NCBI GenBank assembly: GCA_963923035.1
Contig: CAWUKT010000004.1
Coordinates: forward strand, 124,001 to 188,000
Direction of reading: 5' to 3'
DNA from: CAWUKT01 sp963923035
GTDB lineage: Bacteria; Bacteroidota; Bacteroidia; J057; JADKCL01
Length of the DNA: 64,000 nt
Of the stretch, positions 42,694 through 53,002 are shown piece by piece. Positions within the stretch are counted from its first letter, which is position 1. Each line of letters begins with the position of its first letter. The translations under genes and the position numbers were made by a program. Below the pieces are notes generated by a model. That model worked only from the letters and a program-made list of their open reading frames with translations, was not told the DNA's origin and did not search any database.

Positions 42694-43716
42694 TCACCAC
42701 TCTACGATCACTTTTCCCATTGATTTCCGCTCCTCGACAAAGCGATGCGCTCCGGCAATGTCATCGCCCTTGAAAACACCACCTACCACCGGTTTTATTT
42801 TCCCTTCTTCCCACAATTCCACCACGGCTTCCAGACAGCGCCGCAGCACCTCGGGCCGCTGGTCGGCAATGGTCAACATGTTTACCCCCAGGACGCTCTT
42901 CGAGGCCATCAGCATGAACGGCGGGGCGTAAAACCCATATCCCAACAGGGTGCGGATGTCGCTGATGATGCTCCGCCCGCCATCTGACCGCGAAGCGGCC
43001 CCAAATCCGACAATTCGACCGCCTCCTCGCAGGAGTTTAAAGCCCTTTTTAAAGGCCTTGCCGCCCAAAGAATCAAATACGATGTCCAAGCCCTGATCTC
43101 CCCGCAACTCCCGGATATGGGCGTCAAAATCCACTTCCCGATAATTGATCGGGTGTTGGACTCCTTGCTCACGCAGGAAATCGAGCTTCTTGGCCGATCC
43201 CGCCGTCCCGTACATGATCGCGCCCCGTTCGCGGCACAATTGTACCAGCGCGGTCCCCACGCCTCCCGCCGCCGCCTGGATCAACACATGGTCACCCGGG
43301 TAGACCTGCACCCGGTCGACGGCACAGAACCACGCCGTCACGTACTGGACGCAGAGCGCCAGGGCCTCACCGGCCGGCATTGCCTCGGAGATCTTCACCG
43401 CGCCTCCCTCCGGCATCACCGCCCGTGTGGCATAGCCCCCAAAGCGCGTAAACGCCGCCACCCGGTCGCCCACCTGGTGCGTGGTCACCCCTTCCCCCAA
43501 CTCGGCCACCCGGCCCACGACCTCGTAGCCGACCACCATCGGCAATTTCGGCGCGTCCCGGTACATCCCGTTGCGGGCCATGATGTCCGCATAGTTCAGC
43601 CCAAAGGCCGCGACCTCGACCGCGATCTCGCCCGGGCCGGGCTTGGGATCAGGGTGCTCCAACAATGAGAATACCTTTTCGGGACTTCCGTAGCGCGTGA
43701 TGGTCCATGCTTTCAT
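42694..43716 (-). CDS. Zinc-independent quinone oxidoreductase / alcohol dehydrogenase-like protein
   Basis: ATG 43716 (MKAWTITRYGSPEKVF) gives 340 residues, the normal length for medium-chain dehydrogenases of the quinone-oxidoreductase/VAT-1 type. The N-terminal GroES-like domain has PGPGEIAVEVAAFGLNYADI and VVGYEVVGRVAELGEGVT; zinc-binding cysteines are missing, as usual in this subgroup. The Rossmann motif is HVLIQAAAGGVGTALVQLC (~140-158). It most likely reduces quinones or enones with NADPH in the cytoplasm. A TATTTTCC box lies four bases upstream of the start codon. Confidence 0.9.
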   Translation of the reverse strand: MKAWTITRYGSPEKVFSLLEHPDPKPGPGEIAVEVAAFGLNYADIMARNGMYRDAPKLPMVVGYEVVGRVAELGEGVTTHQVGDRVAAFTRFGGYATRAVMPEGGAVKISEAMPAGEALALCVQYVTAWFCAVDRVQVYPGDHVLIQAAAGGVGTALVQLCRERGAIMYGTAGSAKKLDFLREQGVQHPINYREVDFDAHIRELRGDQGLDIVFDSLGGKAFKKGFKLLRGGGRIVGFGAASRSDGGRSIISDIRTLLGYGFYAPPFMLMASKSVLGVNMLTIADQRPEVLRRCLEAVVELWEEGKIKPVVGGVFKGDDIAGAHRFVEERKSMGKVIVEW

Positions 43717-43720
43717 GGCG

Positions 43721-43728
43721 GGAAAATA
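43721..43728 (-). promoter_or_regulatory. TATTTTCC box 4 nt before the oxidoreductase start
   Basis: On the minus strand TATTTTCC ends four bases before ATG 43716. The position matches two other genes of the window and suggests a variant -7 element with a leaderless or nearly leaderless transcript. Confidence 0.35.
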
Positions 43729-43741
43729 GGTTTTTGGGGAG

Positions 43742-43779
43742 AAAAAAAACAATGCAAGCCGCCGAAGCCACTTGCATTG
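43742..43779 (-). terminator. Intrinsic terminator of the lipoprotein gene at 43804-44643
   Basis: CAATGCAAG (43750-43758) pairs perfectly with CTTGCATTG (43771-43779). On the minus strand the stem is followed by eight T residues (plus-strand A-run 43742-43749). Confidence 0.9.
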
Positions 43780-43803
43780 TTGATTCAGGCGGAAAATATT
43801 TTC

Positions 43804-44643
43804 TCAGGGGAGATTGATCTCCTGGGAATAGGTGCCTACGGTGAGGACCGCGATGCGGTCACAACTGCCGGTTCCATAATCGATGGAACGGCTCAGGAGG
43901 TCCTGGGGGACAATTTCTACGGTCCCCGCAGTCACATTCGGGCAATCGAGTTCGACGCGCAAGGGAGACGTGGTCTCAGCCGTGAAGGGGCGCCCGGTGC
44001 GGGCGATGCCGCTGGCCGTGCCGGTGACGGAGTAGACATTGTTGCCGAGGTCGAGGTCGCCCTCGCCTTCGATCCAGGTCGTGGTGCGGGTCCCCTCCCA
44101 GACGATGCGTTCGCCGGTCGTGGCGATCAGCAGGCCATCGGTGATGGTATTGGTCCAGTTGAGCTGGTTATCGGCGTTGCGACCGTTCATCAGGATGCTG
44201 TAATTGAAGGAGACTGCGTAGGTTACATTGCCGGTGACGTCGGAGACGGTATAGCCGGACGGGGTGATTTGGACCCGGCTGCCGGGATCTTTCCATTTGC
44301 CGGTAAACTCGGCGGTGATGCTACCCGTTCGGAGACGTCCGTCCAGGCAATTGGTGCCACTGCCAAAGTCGATGAGCAGCGTGGCGTTGTTGCCGTCGGG
44401 GGTGACGGTAATGCCAGCGGCGGGACAATAGAATCCGTCGGTTTCCGCCGTCTTGCCCAGGATGTCCGGGTTCGTTCGCGCCTCGTAGTCGACGAGGTTC
44501 CCCAACGACGAGAATTCACTCTCAGCCAGGCTGTGGTCCACCGAAGTGAACAGGTCTCCGTCCCAATCGTCCCGGCGACAGGTGAAAAACAAGAGACTTG
44601 TGCCCAGCAAAACAAGGGTGGCGTAGAAAGGACTGATTCTCAT
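43804..44643 (-). CDS. Bacteroidota lipoprotein of unknown function
   Basis: The 279-residue preprotein has a lipoprotein signal with lipobox LLFFTC (C22). Residues from ~50 onward are beta-rich (SITAEFTGKWKDPGSRVQIT, YAVSFNYSILMNG, RIVWEGTRTTTWIEG), with cysteines FYCPAAG, NCLDGR, LDCPNV and SCDRIA that could form disulfides. I recall similar unannotated beta-rich lipoproteins as common in Bacteroidota, but cannot name a domain. It is probably held in the outer membrane. It has its own terminator. Confidence 0.75.
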   Translation of the reverse strand: MRISPFYATLVLLGTSLLFFTCRRDDWDGDLFTSVDHSLAESEFSSLGNLVDYEARTNPDILGKTAETDGFYCPAAGITVTPDGNNATLLIDFGSGTNCLDGRLRTGSITAEFTGKWKDPGSRVQITPSGYTVSDVTGNVTYAVSFNYSILMNGRNADNQLNWTNTITDGLLIATTGERIVWEGTRTTTWIEGEGDLDLGNNVYSVTGTASGIARTGRPFTAETTSPLRVELDCPNVTAGTVEIVPQDLLSRSIDYGTGSCDRIAVLTVGTYSQEINLP

Positions 44644-44712
44644 AAATCTTATTCGGTAAAGGTCGTTGCTGATTAGACGAATCTATTCCGAAATGGTTTA
44701 ATCCCTCGGTAA

Positions 44713-44868
44713 TTACTTGGGCAATCCGCGCTTCTTGGCAATTTTTTCCTGCATATAGCGTCCGTGATCGGGGTGGTTGCAGTTTTTGCGGGGATCACAA
44801 GAGGTCAACAGGATGCCCAGGACAAATGCGGCGACCAGGGCGAAGGAAAAGAATTTCTTGGTTTTCAT
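44713..44868 (-). CDS. Very small lipoprotein (51 residues)
   Basis: ATG 44868 starts MKTKKFFSFALVAAFVLGIL with lipobox LLTSC. The mature peptide is about 25 residues, basic, with one more cysteine and two histidines (NCNHPDHGRY). The upstream in-frame start at 44895 would spoil the signal. The gene follows the DUF6438-like lipoprotein gene, with a hairpin between. Role unknown; the signal peptide makes it likely real. Confidence 0.65.
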   Translation of the reverse strand: MKTKKFFSFALVAAFVLGILLTSCDPRKNCNHPDHGRYMQEKIAKKRGLPK

Positions 44869-44880
44869 AGCTTCAAAATA

Positions 44881-44930
44881 CAGAAAAGCGGCCAATCCCC
44901 CAACGGAGACGGGCCGCTTTCCTTATCGGG
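44881..44930 (-). terminator. Probable terminator of the gene at 44939-45436
   Basis: AAAGCGGCC (44885-44893) pairs with GGCCGCTTT (44922-44930) around a 28-nt loop. On the minus strand it is followed by TCTGTATTTTG, a moderate T-rich tract. It overlaps the 5' leader of the small lipoprotein gene. Confidence 0.6.
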
Positions 44931-44938
44931 AAGACAAA

Positions 44939-45436
44939 TCATTCTTCCATTTGCTGCCAACCTTCCATCCCAATCAGGGTTTCGAGGCGGGCTTCCATTT
45001 CTTTGAGTTCGTTCGGGGCGTTGCGGACGTCGCGGACCCGGTGGGTGTTTCCATCCATGGTAACGGTGGTATGGATTTCGGGCAGGTCAGCCACTTCGCC
45101 GCCATAGACATCGTCCATTTCGAAGAAATCGTAATCCTTGATGGTCTTCACAAGGTCCCGGACCACTTTAGCTCCCAGTACCTTTTCGTATTTCCCCATC
45201 AATTCCACTGCTCTACGACCGTTGTAAGTGGCATTTCCCATGGCATCGACATTGATGCGGTAATCGGGGCAAGTTCCCCGACATCCCTGGTGATAAATTT
45301 CCAGGGCAAAGTCTTCGGGAACGCCGGAAATCTTCTCCGTGGCCTTGCCGCCATCGTTGTTACGGCTGGATTTGCATGAAGTCGCGATCAATCCTACTGT
45401 CAGGACCATAAAAAGAGTCAAAAGAAAGTGCTTCAT
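44939..45436 (-). CDS. Lipoprotein with DUF6438-like domain
   Basis: ATG 45436 (MKHFLLTLFMVLTVGLIATS) gives a 165-residue lipoprotein precursor with lipobox LIATSC. The mature part matches my memory of DUF6438: YHQGCRGTCPDYRINVDAMG, then YNGRRAVELMGKY, DFFEMDDVYGGEVADLPEIH and a T-V-T-M-D-G strand. The C-x-x-x-C-P pair may form a disulfide. The domain's function is undefined. Envelope location is well supported. Confidence 0.8.
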   Translation of the reverse strand: MKHFLLTLFMVLTVGLIATSCKSSRNNDGGKATEKISGVPEDFALEIYHQGCRGTCPDYRINVDAMGNATYNGRRAVELMGKYEKVLGAKVVRDLVKTIKDYDFFEMDDVYGGEVADLPEIHTTVTMDGNTHRVRDVRNAPNELKEMEARLETLIGMEGWQQMEE

Positions 45437-45483
45437 CGTAATCAAATTGGTTGTTTCGGGTCAATTTAGGAAGGGTTGGATAG

Positions 45484-45529
45484 AAATAAAAAAACGAAAC
45501 CCGGATGAACCATGAATTCATCCGGGTTT
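45484..45529 (-). terminator. Intrinsic terminator of yidC
   Basis: AAACCCGGATGAA (45497-45509) pairs perfectly over 13 bp with TTCATCCGGGTTT (45517-45529) and is followed on the minus strand by CGTTTTTTTATTTC. It lies 20 bp after the yidC stop. Confidence 0.95.
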
Positions 45530-45548
45530 CCAGATCGGAGGCGGTCAA

Positions 45549-47600
45549 TTAACGGCGCTTGCCACGACCACCACCACGTCCATTGCCTCCACCACCTTGG
45601 CGGCCGGAGCGGGACTTCTGAATTTCTTTTTGCTTCTGCTGTTGTTTCTCCGCCCATTTCTCCAGACGGCTTTGGCTCCCCCCCTTTTTCTTCTTCTCCT
45701 TGGCCGTGCTCCGCATTTTTTCCAACAAGGCTTCTTCATTGATAAAGGCCTTCGATACCTGGGCCTGGGTAATGGAGATGATGTTGGAGACGAGGTAGTA
45801 CCAGCTGAGCCCCGAAGAATAATTGTTCAGGAAGCCGAGGAAGATGAGGGGCATGATGTAGGGAAAATACTTCATGACCGGGTTGTTGACCGTACTGCCC
45901 TGCATCTGCTGGTTGATGATCGTATAGATAAAGATCGATACCGTCATCAGGAGGGTAAAGAGGCTCACGTGGTCCCCGTAGAAGGGAATGTTGAAGCCCA
46001 ATTCCAGGATGGAGTCGTAGGTCGAGAGGTCATCGGCCCAGAGGAAGCCCTGCTGGCGAAGTTCGATGAGGTTCGGGAACAGGAAGAACAGGGAGATGAG
46101 GAATGGATACTGCAATAGCATCGGCAAGCAGCCCCCAAACATATTCGCCCCCATCGATCGATAGATTTTCATCTTCTCCTGTTGGAGCTTCGTCGAGTCG
46201 TCCTTGTATTTCTCTTCCAGGGCCTTGATTTCCGGCGTCTTGTTGATGATTCGCATCTTGGCGGAAGAGATATAGGTCCGGAAAGTCAGGGGATACAGCA
46301 ACAATTTGATCAGGAGGGCCAGGATCAGAATGATGATCCCGTAACTGGCAATCGATCCTTCCAGGAAATTGAAGATCGGGATGACCATGTAGATGTTGAT
46401 GTACTTGAGCGGACCCCAGCCGAGGGCGATCTGACGGGTCAGGTCGCGGTCGTAATCGTCCAGGAGGTCAAATTCCAGCGGTGCGTTGACAACGGTGAAA
46501 TTGTAGGACGGCAAGGAACCCGATCCCACGATCGGCAAGGTCAGGCTCATGCCCATGTTCCGAACGACTTCGCCCGAATTCGGATCGTCGAAGACGGTCG
46601 GAGCGGGTGTATTCTGGGTGACCACGACATTGGCCAGCCCCTGGCTGCCTTCATCGACCATAAAGGTCTGGGAGAAGAACTGGCTTTTGAAAGCCACCCA
46701 ATCGACGGCCTGGTCGGACAATTCTTCTTTTTCGGGCTCGGTGGAGCGCTCGGTCAGGTTGTCGACTTCCTCGGACTGGCGGTAATACACCGCCGTCTTG
46801 TCCCGCATCAACTGCATGGACTTCTCCGTCTTCGGAACGGCCGCAGCCCAATCGAACTTGGCCTTGCCCTTCGGCAGGAGGTCTTCCATCCCGACCATGT
46901 TCACCTTGAATCCGTAGTCGTAGCTGTCTCCGTAGAGGGTGTAGACAAATTCAAAGTAGTGGGCATTGTCCACCGCACCGCGGAAGCGGATCGTCTTGGA
47001 CTGGCTGCCCGACAATTTGATTTCATCCCCGTCATAATCGGTCTTCAGGTACAGGTCCTTTGACAACAGCCCCTGAACGGGAAACTTGGAATCGGTGCCG
47101 TAATTGTGGCTCAGGTCCAATGCCATGTAGTTGTTTTCACTGTCGGTCAACAGTGGCAACGGCAGGCTGTCATAGGTCTTGTATTCCCGCAGGATCATGG
47201 GGCGAACGACGCCGCCCTTGGTGTGCAGATCAAATTCCAGCTTGTCGGTGACGACGCGGATGACCTTATCTTCGCCTTCAGCCATTTCAGAGAAATAGCC
47301 AAATTCCTGGATTCGGCGGCTTTCTTTGAGCACTGAATCCTGGTGGTGAATGACGGAATCCTGCTGGGCTTCGGTAAGTTTATTGAATACGGAATCGGGA
47401 AGATTCCCTTTTTGAAGTGAGAGGCTCTGGTTGCCTCCATTGAGGTCCACCGGCGGGGTATCCTGAACCGGAGGTAAGCTGTCGACCTGGGTTTTGAGGG
47501 GCTTGCGGGGGGTATCTTCCTCCCCTGAGCTATTGATGATTGCAAACGTCAGTACAATCCCCACAATTAAGACCAGGCCAATGATGGTATTTCTATCCAT
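45549..47600 (-). CDS. yidC: Membrane protein insertase YidC
   Basis: The 683-residue protein begins with an uncleaved membrane helix (MDRNTIIGLVLIVGIVLTFA). Residues ~60-385 are the large periplasmic beta-sandwich domain. Residues ~390-645 hold the conserved five-helix core: SIASYGIIILILALLIKLLL, then SAKMRIINKTPEIKALEEKY, GGCLPMLLQYPFLISLFFLF and KYFPYIMPLIFLGFLNNYSS. The C-terminus is basic and glycine/arginine-rich (GGGGNGRGGGRGKRR), probably for ribosome contact. YidC inserts proteins into the inner membrane alone or with SecYEG. It follows pyrG, as in many Bacteroidota. A TAACTTTG box precedes it and a strong terminator follows. Confidence 0.97.
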   Translation of the reverse strand: MDRNTIIGLVLIVGIVLTFAIINSSGEEDTPRKPLKTQVDSLPPVQDTPPVDLNGGNQSLSLQKGNLPDSVFNKLTEAQQDSVIHHQDSVLKESRRIQEFGYFSEMAEGEDKVIRVVTDKLEFDLHTKGGVVRPMILREYKTYDSLPLPLLTDSENNYMALDLSHNYGTDSKFPVQGLLSKDLYLKTDYDGDEIKLSGSQSKTIRFRGAVDNAHYFEFVYTLYGDSYDYGFKVNMVGMEDLLPKGKAKFDWAAAVPKTEKSMQLMRDKTAVYYRQSEEVDNLTERSTEPEKEELSDQAVDWVAFKSQFFSQTFMVDEGSQGLANVVVTQNTPAPTVFDDPNSGEVVRNMGMSLTLPIVGSGSLPSYNFTVVNAPLEFDLLDDYDRDLTRQIALGWGPLKYINIYMVIPIFNFLEGSIASYGIIILILALLIKLLLYPLTFRTYISSAKMRIINKTPEIKALEEKYKDDSTKLQQEKMKIYRSMGANMFGGCLPMLLQYPFLISLFFLFPNLIELRQQGFLWADDLSTYDSILELGFNIPFYGDHVSLFTLLMTVSIFIYTIINQQMQGSTVNNPVMKYFPYIMPLIFLGFLNNYSSGLSWYYLVSNIISITQAQVSKAFINEEALLEKMRSTAKEKKKKGGSQSRLEKWAEKQQQKQKEIQKSRSGRQGGGGNGRGGGRGKRR

Positions 47601-47634
47601 GAATTAGTATTGCCTTGGATCAATAATAAGGCTG

Positions 47635-47642
47635 CAAAGTTA
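47635..47642 (-). promoter_or_regulatory. -7 box (TAACTTTG) of yidC
   Basis: On the minus strand TAACTTTG matches the Bacteroidota TAnnTTTG consensus 34 bp before ATG 47600. The same octamer precedes pyrG and the lptD-like gene. Confidence 0.6.
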
Positions 47643-47707
47643 GGCAATTCCTCGGAAAACCCAATCCTGAGAACAGCCATAGTGCCCACAGTCGGGTCAG
47701 GTTTGAC

Positions 47708-49351
<1,644 letters not shown>

Positions 49352-49376
49352 AAGTTCTAGCTGCGCTTATGGACTT

Positions 49377-49384
49377 CAAAGTTA
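49377..49384 (-). promoter_or_regulatory. -7 box (TAACTTTG) of pyrG
   Basis: On the minus strand TAACTTTG lies 25 bp before ATG 49351 and is identical to the boxes before yidC and the lptD-like gene. Confidence 0.6.
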
Positions 49385-49727
49385 GGAGGATTCCCGCAAT
49401 CGCTAAATTTTAATTGAAATTTTTCTCCACGAAATTGATCACATGTACTCAACAAATGGGAAACACTGAAATAGTTGCGTAAGATTTGGGTAAAAAGCAA
49501 GGGCCTGGGATCATAAAATCAGCATTCCGCGGATCGTCTTACATTTTATTGGTCTCCAAAGTATCCCCAAATTCAACAAATGGACCCTCTGAGTAGAAAT
49601 TTTGCATTATTCGTTTCCAATTCCTTCATTTTTGCCCACAAATCCCTCCATTGCCTTACAAAGTTACGATTCCGGGGAAGATTCACTTTCTAAGGGGGAG
49701 TCTGAGTACTACATTTGAATTGTATCT

Positions 49728-49735
49728 TAGATTTG
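49728..49735 (+). promoter_or_regulatory. -7 box (TAGATTTG) of the gene at 49762
   Basis: TAGATTTG fits the TAnnTTTG consensus and ends 26 bp before ATG 49762. A TTTG at 49713-49716 lies too close for a standard -33 element, so the upstream half of the promoter is unclear. Confidence 0.5.
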
Positions 49736-49761
49736 GAAAGTACCTCAATAGCTGTCTAAAA

Positions 49762-50283
49762 ATGAAATCGTTCTCTCAATTACGTGCACTTTTGCTCGCT
49801 ATATTTTTGTTTTCGTTGTGTTACGGTCAGGGTGTATACATACAGCCTTTTGGTAGCAGTTACGAAGACGTGAAACGCTTCCTGGACGACCAGAATACGG
49901 CTCAGTCCAGCCTCACAGAGGATCAGATCACGGTTTGGACCAACAATTATCAAATTCAGTATTTCTTCCGCGATCAACGCTTGTACAAACTTGAGTTAAT
50001 TCGCGACTATTCTGACCGGAAAGAATTCCGGGAGGGAATGCTAAGCCTTCGTACCAAATACGAGTATCAGGGATTGGGCATCATTGACCTGAACTCGGAG
50101 CGGGATGAACAGGCATTTGTGGTCCGACAAGGCAATGAACTCCACGAAATATATCAGGTGCCCCTCGGGCGCAACTCCTTCCAACTTCGGCAAATGCTCC
50201 TCGATATCGACGGGTGTACGTCAGAAGAGCGGGTTGCGCTCCGAAAAGACCAGCATTTTGCTTCCTTGCTGGTAGATTATTAA
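49762..50283 (+). CDS. Secreted protein of unknown function
   Basis: ATG 49762 (MKSFSQLRALLLAIFLFSLC, then YGQGVYIQPFG) gives a signal peptide and a 173-residue preprotein; the longer frame from 49651 lacks this. The mature part has a SSYEDVKRFLDDQ helix, then alternating strands (ITVWTNNYQIQYFFRDQRLY, KLELIRDYSDRKEFREG) that suggest a small alpha-beta fold. The single conserved-looking cysteine (DIDGCTSEE) is near the end. No family recognised. It has a promoter box and a terminator of its own. Confidence 0.75.
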   Translation: MKSFSQLRALLLAIFLFSLCYGQGVYIQPFGSSYEDVKRFLDDQNTAQSSLTEDQITVWTNNYQIQYFFRDQRLYKLELIRDYSDRKEFREGMLSLRTKYEYQGLGIIDLNSERDEQAFVVRQGNELHEIYQVPLGRNSFQLRQMLLDIDGCTSEERVALRKDQHFASLLVDY

Positions 50284-50337
50284 CAAAAGGAAGTGTAGAT
50301 TTACGCAAGTTTTTTTAGTTGGTTGATTCGTTAAAAC

Positions 50338-50376
50338 GGCAGGCTGCCTTCCCAGGGTAGGCCTGCCTATTTTTTA
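50338..50376 (+). terminator. Intrinsic terminator after the gene at 49762-50283
   Basis: GGCAGGC (50338-50344) pairs with GCCTGCC (50361-50367) and is followed by TATTTTTTAG. It separates this gene from the convergent minus-strand gene ending at 50400 and may act weakly in both directions. Confidence 0.85.
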
Positions 50377-50399
50377 GGCCAACCAGAACTGAACAAAAA

Positions 50400-51017
50400 C
50401 TAGCGCGACGCCCGCCGTTCGTTGATGACCTTTTCCAGCCCCACCATGACCAGATAGGGCGCCAAGGCAATCACTATCAAAATGAGGAGGACCAGGTTGA
50501 TTTCGGCTTCGAGGTGGCGGAAAAACCCAGTGGATTCACCGAAGGTGTAGAAGAACAGGGTAATCCCCAGACTCAGTGCGCCCAGGATCAGGATCAAGCG
50601 GAACAGGCGCCAGATATACTTCCGGCGGGTAAACCCACGTTCGCGGGTCTGCCGGGCGGTTCGGATGGCCATCGGCAAGGCCAACGCAGTCGCTCCACCA
50701 AATACCACGAAGGGAGTCAAAAGCCCCGTGTCAAGATCGAAGGCATACTCATTCAACACCAAAAACAAGCCAATCAATTGCAGCCACAGGATTCCTGCTG
50801 CGAAGAATCCCGGCAGGACCAGTACAAAGGTTTGGGTTTCTTCGTCCAGTTCACCTTTTCCAATCATGAATCCAGCCGCGACTACCCCTACTACCAGGCA
50901 AAAAATCGCGGGGTAAAGGCCATCGTGGACAAACATGGTCACGAGAATGGATACCGTCAGGGTGAGGCCGAGGGTAAACAGGGCGGATTTGTGGGAGAAA
51001 TTGGGGATTTCGCGCAT
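50400..51017 (-). CDS. Inner-membrane protein of unknown function, six predicted helices
   Basis: The 205-residue protein has hydrophobic segments at SALFTLGLTLTVSILVTMF, LYPAIFCLVVGVVAAGFMI, FVLVLPGFFAAGILWLQLIG, PFVVFGGATALALPMAI, LILILGALSLGITLFFY and LVLLILIVIALAPYLVMVGL. An arginine-rich cytoplasmic loop (RTARQTRERGFTRRKYIWRL) lies between helices four and five. A TAACTTCA box at 51042-51049 precedes it. No family was recognised. Confidence 0.75.
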   Translation of the reverse strand: MREIPNFSHKSALFTLGLTLTVSILVTMFVHDGLYPAIFCLVVGVVAAGFMIGKGELDEETQTFVLVLPGFFAAGILWLQLIGLFLVLNEYAFDLDTGLLTPFVVFGGATALALPMAIRTARQTRERGFTRRKYIWRLFRLILILGALSLGITLFFYTFGESTGFFRHLEAEINLVLLILIVIALAPYLVMVGLEKVINERRASR

Positions 51018-51082
51018 GGTGCAGTGGTTTGGTCAGGGTTTTGAAGTTAGTACGAAAAATGCCCGCGAATGTTGAGCACGGC

Positions 51083-52174
51083 TCAATCTTCCCCGAACAG
51101 GCTCAGCTGTCCGTCTTTCCGGGGCCGCCGAAAGGCGTCCAGGTTATAGGGCACGTGGGCCCGCTCTCCCATGTGCCGGGCCACGGCCATCTTGAACATC
51201 CGCCGAATCGCTTCGGCGAAGGTGCCCTCGCCCCGCATCCGCTTGCCGAAGGCGCGCTCGCCCAGTTTTCCACCGTGGATTTCGGCCACCTGCCGCAGGA
51301 CCTTCGCCGCCCGATCGGGATAGTTCTGTTCCACCCAATTGACGAACAGGTCGGCCACGGTCCCGTTGAGGCGCACCATGGTGAATCCGGCGGCTTTTAC
51401 GCCGCGGGCGGCGGCGAGCTTGATCAAATCATTGATTTCGTGGCTGTTCAGGCCAGGAATGACGGGGGCCACCATGATGGTGGTCGGGATGCCGGCCGCG
51501 GACAGCTCTCCGAGGGTCCGCATGCGCATGGCACCGGTGGAGGTGCGGGGCTCCAATCGCCGGCGCAGGTCTTCGTTCATGGTCGTGACGGAAATGGCGA
51601 CGCGCACCAGGCCCAACTTGGCCATGGGTTCCAGCAAGTCGATGTCCCGGAGCACCAAGCTGTTCTTGGTGATGATCCCGACGGGATGGCGGTATTCGAG
51701 CAGTACCTCGAGCATGCGTCGCGTCAGTTGCTTCTGCCGCTCGACCGGCTGGTAACAGTCGGTATTGCCGCTGAGCATGATCGGCTGGGGCTTCCACCGG
51801 GGATTTTGCAGGACCTTTTCCAACAATTCCGGCGCATTCTCCTTCACAATGATCTTCCGCTCAAAATCCAACCCGGCACTCAGTCCCCAATATTGGTGGG
51901 TCTCTCGGGCATAGCAATAGACACAGCCGTGTTCGCAGCCTTGGTAAGGGTTCATGGAAAACGGCAACGGAATATCCGGGCTGGTAACTTTGTTGACAAT
52001 CTTCTTGGGATATTCGGGCAACAATTGCGTGGTATCGTTCTGAATGAGGGGTTCGTCGAGTCCTTCTTCAAACTCGGTAACGACTTCATTCTTCAGCCAG
52101 GGACTGCTCGGATTGATTTGAGCCCCCCTCCCCTTCAGGTAGTCCGGATTCGATTGACGTTTTTCTTCTCCCAT
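51083..52174 (-). CDS. PA0069-family radical SAM protein
   Basis: The 363-residue protein has the radical SAM cluster motif C80-x3-C84-x2-C87 (NPYQGCEHGCVYCYARE). Around it are the PA0069/SPL-like group marks: N-terminal KGRGAQINPSSPW, then PIMLSGNTDCYQPVERQKQL, ITKNSLVLRDIDLL and VRVAISVTTMNEDLRRRLEP. It binds a 4Fe-4S cluster and splits S-adenosylmethionine; the substrate is unknown for this subgroup, which is distantly related to spore photoproduct lyase. The C-terminus DGQLSLFGED is typical for the family. It appears monocistronic. Confidence 0.92.
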   Translation of the reverse strand: MGEEKRQSNPDYLKGRGAQINPSSPWLKNEVVTEFEEGLDEPLIQNDTTQLLPEYPKKIVNKVTSPDIPLPFSMNPYQGCEHGCVYCYARETHQYWGLSAGLDFERKIIVKENAPELLEKVLQNPRWKPQPIMLSGNTDCYQPVERQKQLTRRMLEVLLEYRHPVGIITKNSLVLRDIDLLEPMAKLGLVRVAISVTTMNEDLRRRLEPRTSTGAMRMRTLGELSAAGIPTTIMVAPVIPGLNSHEINDLIKLAAARGVKAAGFTMVRLNGTVADLFVNWVEQNYPDRAAKVLRQVAEIHGGKLGERAFGKRMRGEGTFAEAIRRMFKMAVARHMGERAHVPYNLDAFRRPRKDGQLSLFGED

Positions 52175-52315
52175 TTTCCGTCAATAAAATTAGCATAAAT
52201 CCGTTGGGTTTTCAACCCCTGCTCACTTTTTTATGATTTCATATCCGCTTAATTCATTTTCAAGCTGTTTTTTTTGGTGAAAAACTACGATATTAGCATG
52301 TCAAATTGATTAAAC

Positions 52316-53002
52316 ATGAAGCATCTAGGTAAGATAGGATACCCCCTCGTATTCATCCTGTTGTTCTCCATTGTGGGCACTTCTTGTAAGCCCCGGCTCC
52401 TGTTCACAGAGGCCAACCGCGGTCACCTGGAACAAAAAGGTATTGATATGTCCCGGGTACAGTTCTTTACGGACAAAGAATTGATTCTGCGCCGCCTCGA
52501 TCCCACCACCGACACCCAGGTCGCCAATGGTGAGATTCGCCAGGTCGACCAGGAGAACACCGACGAATTGCGGATTCCGCGCGGAACGCCCGGTTTGCTG
52601 GAAAAGATGGACGATGGAATGCTTTGGATCAATTTTGAGGACCGTCGGGGAACCCAGCTGCGCTTCAAGCGGAATAAATACGACCACTACCAGATCGATG
52701 CGGACAAATGGTACGACCGAAGAGGGGAAGTGACCTACGACGGAAAAATCTATTACCTCACTCCGCCCCACAACGATGCTTTGTTGCAGGTCAAGAAGCG
52801 GGAGCTCCAACGCGAACTCAAGAATTCGCGGATCGTCCGTGGAAACCGGATCAACAAGCGCAAGCGCAAAAACTTCCGCCGCACCAATGACAACCAGGGC
52901 GATGACTTCGAAAACTATCAGGGCGATCCCAAGTGGGACGACGATGATCAGTGGGAAGAAGGCGGCGATGACGATCTGGACAGCGATACCGCTGAGAAAT
53001 GA
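52316..53002 (+). CDS. Lipoprotein with acidic C-terminal tail
   Basis: The 228-residue precursor has a lipoprotein signal with lipobox SIVGTSC. The mature part starts KPRLLFTEANRGHLEQKGID and has a MSRVQFFTDKELILRR segment that I recall from unannotated Bacteroidota lipoproteins. A basic stretch (RGNRINKRKRKNFRRT) precedes a strongly acidic end (DDDDQWEEGGDDDLDSD). The stop overlaps the start of the next gene (ATGA), so the two are translationally coupled. Confidence 0.8.
   Translation: MKHLGKIGYPLVFILLFSIVGTSCKPRLLFTEANRGHLEQKGIDMSRVQFFTDKELILRRLDPTTDTQVANGEIRQVDQENTDELRIPRGTPGLLEKMDDGMLWINFEDRRGTQLRFKRNKYDHYQIDADKWYDRRGEVTYDGKIYYLTPPHNDALLQVKKRELQRELKNSRIVRGNRINKRKRKNFRRTNDNQGDDFENYQGDPKWDDDDQWEEGGDDDLDSDTAEK

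Larger units (their letters stand above)
49352..49761. other. Divergent intergenic region between pyrG and a secreted-protein gene
   Basis: No gene is supported in these 410 bp, which are AT-rich. The pyrG -7 box lies at the left end and a TAGATTTG box for the plus-strand gene at the right end. A further CAAAGTTA (TAACTTTG on the minus strand) near 49659-49666 could be a second leftward start, but no transcript feature after it was found. Confidence 0.5.
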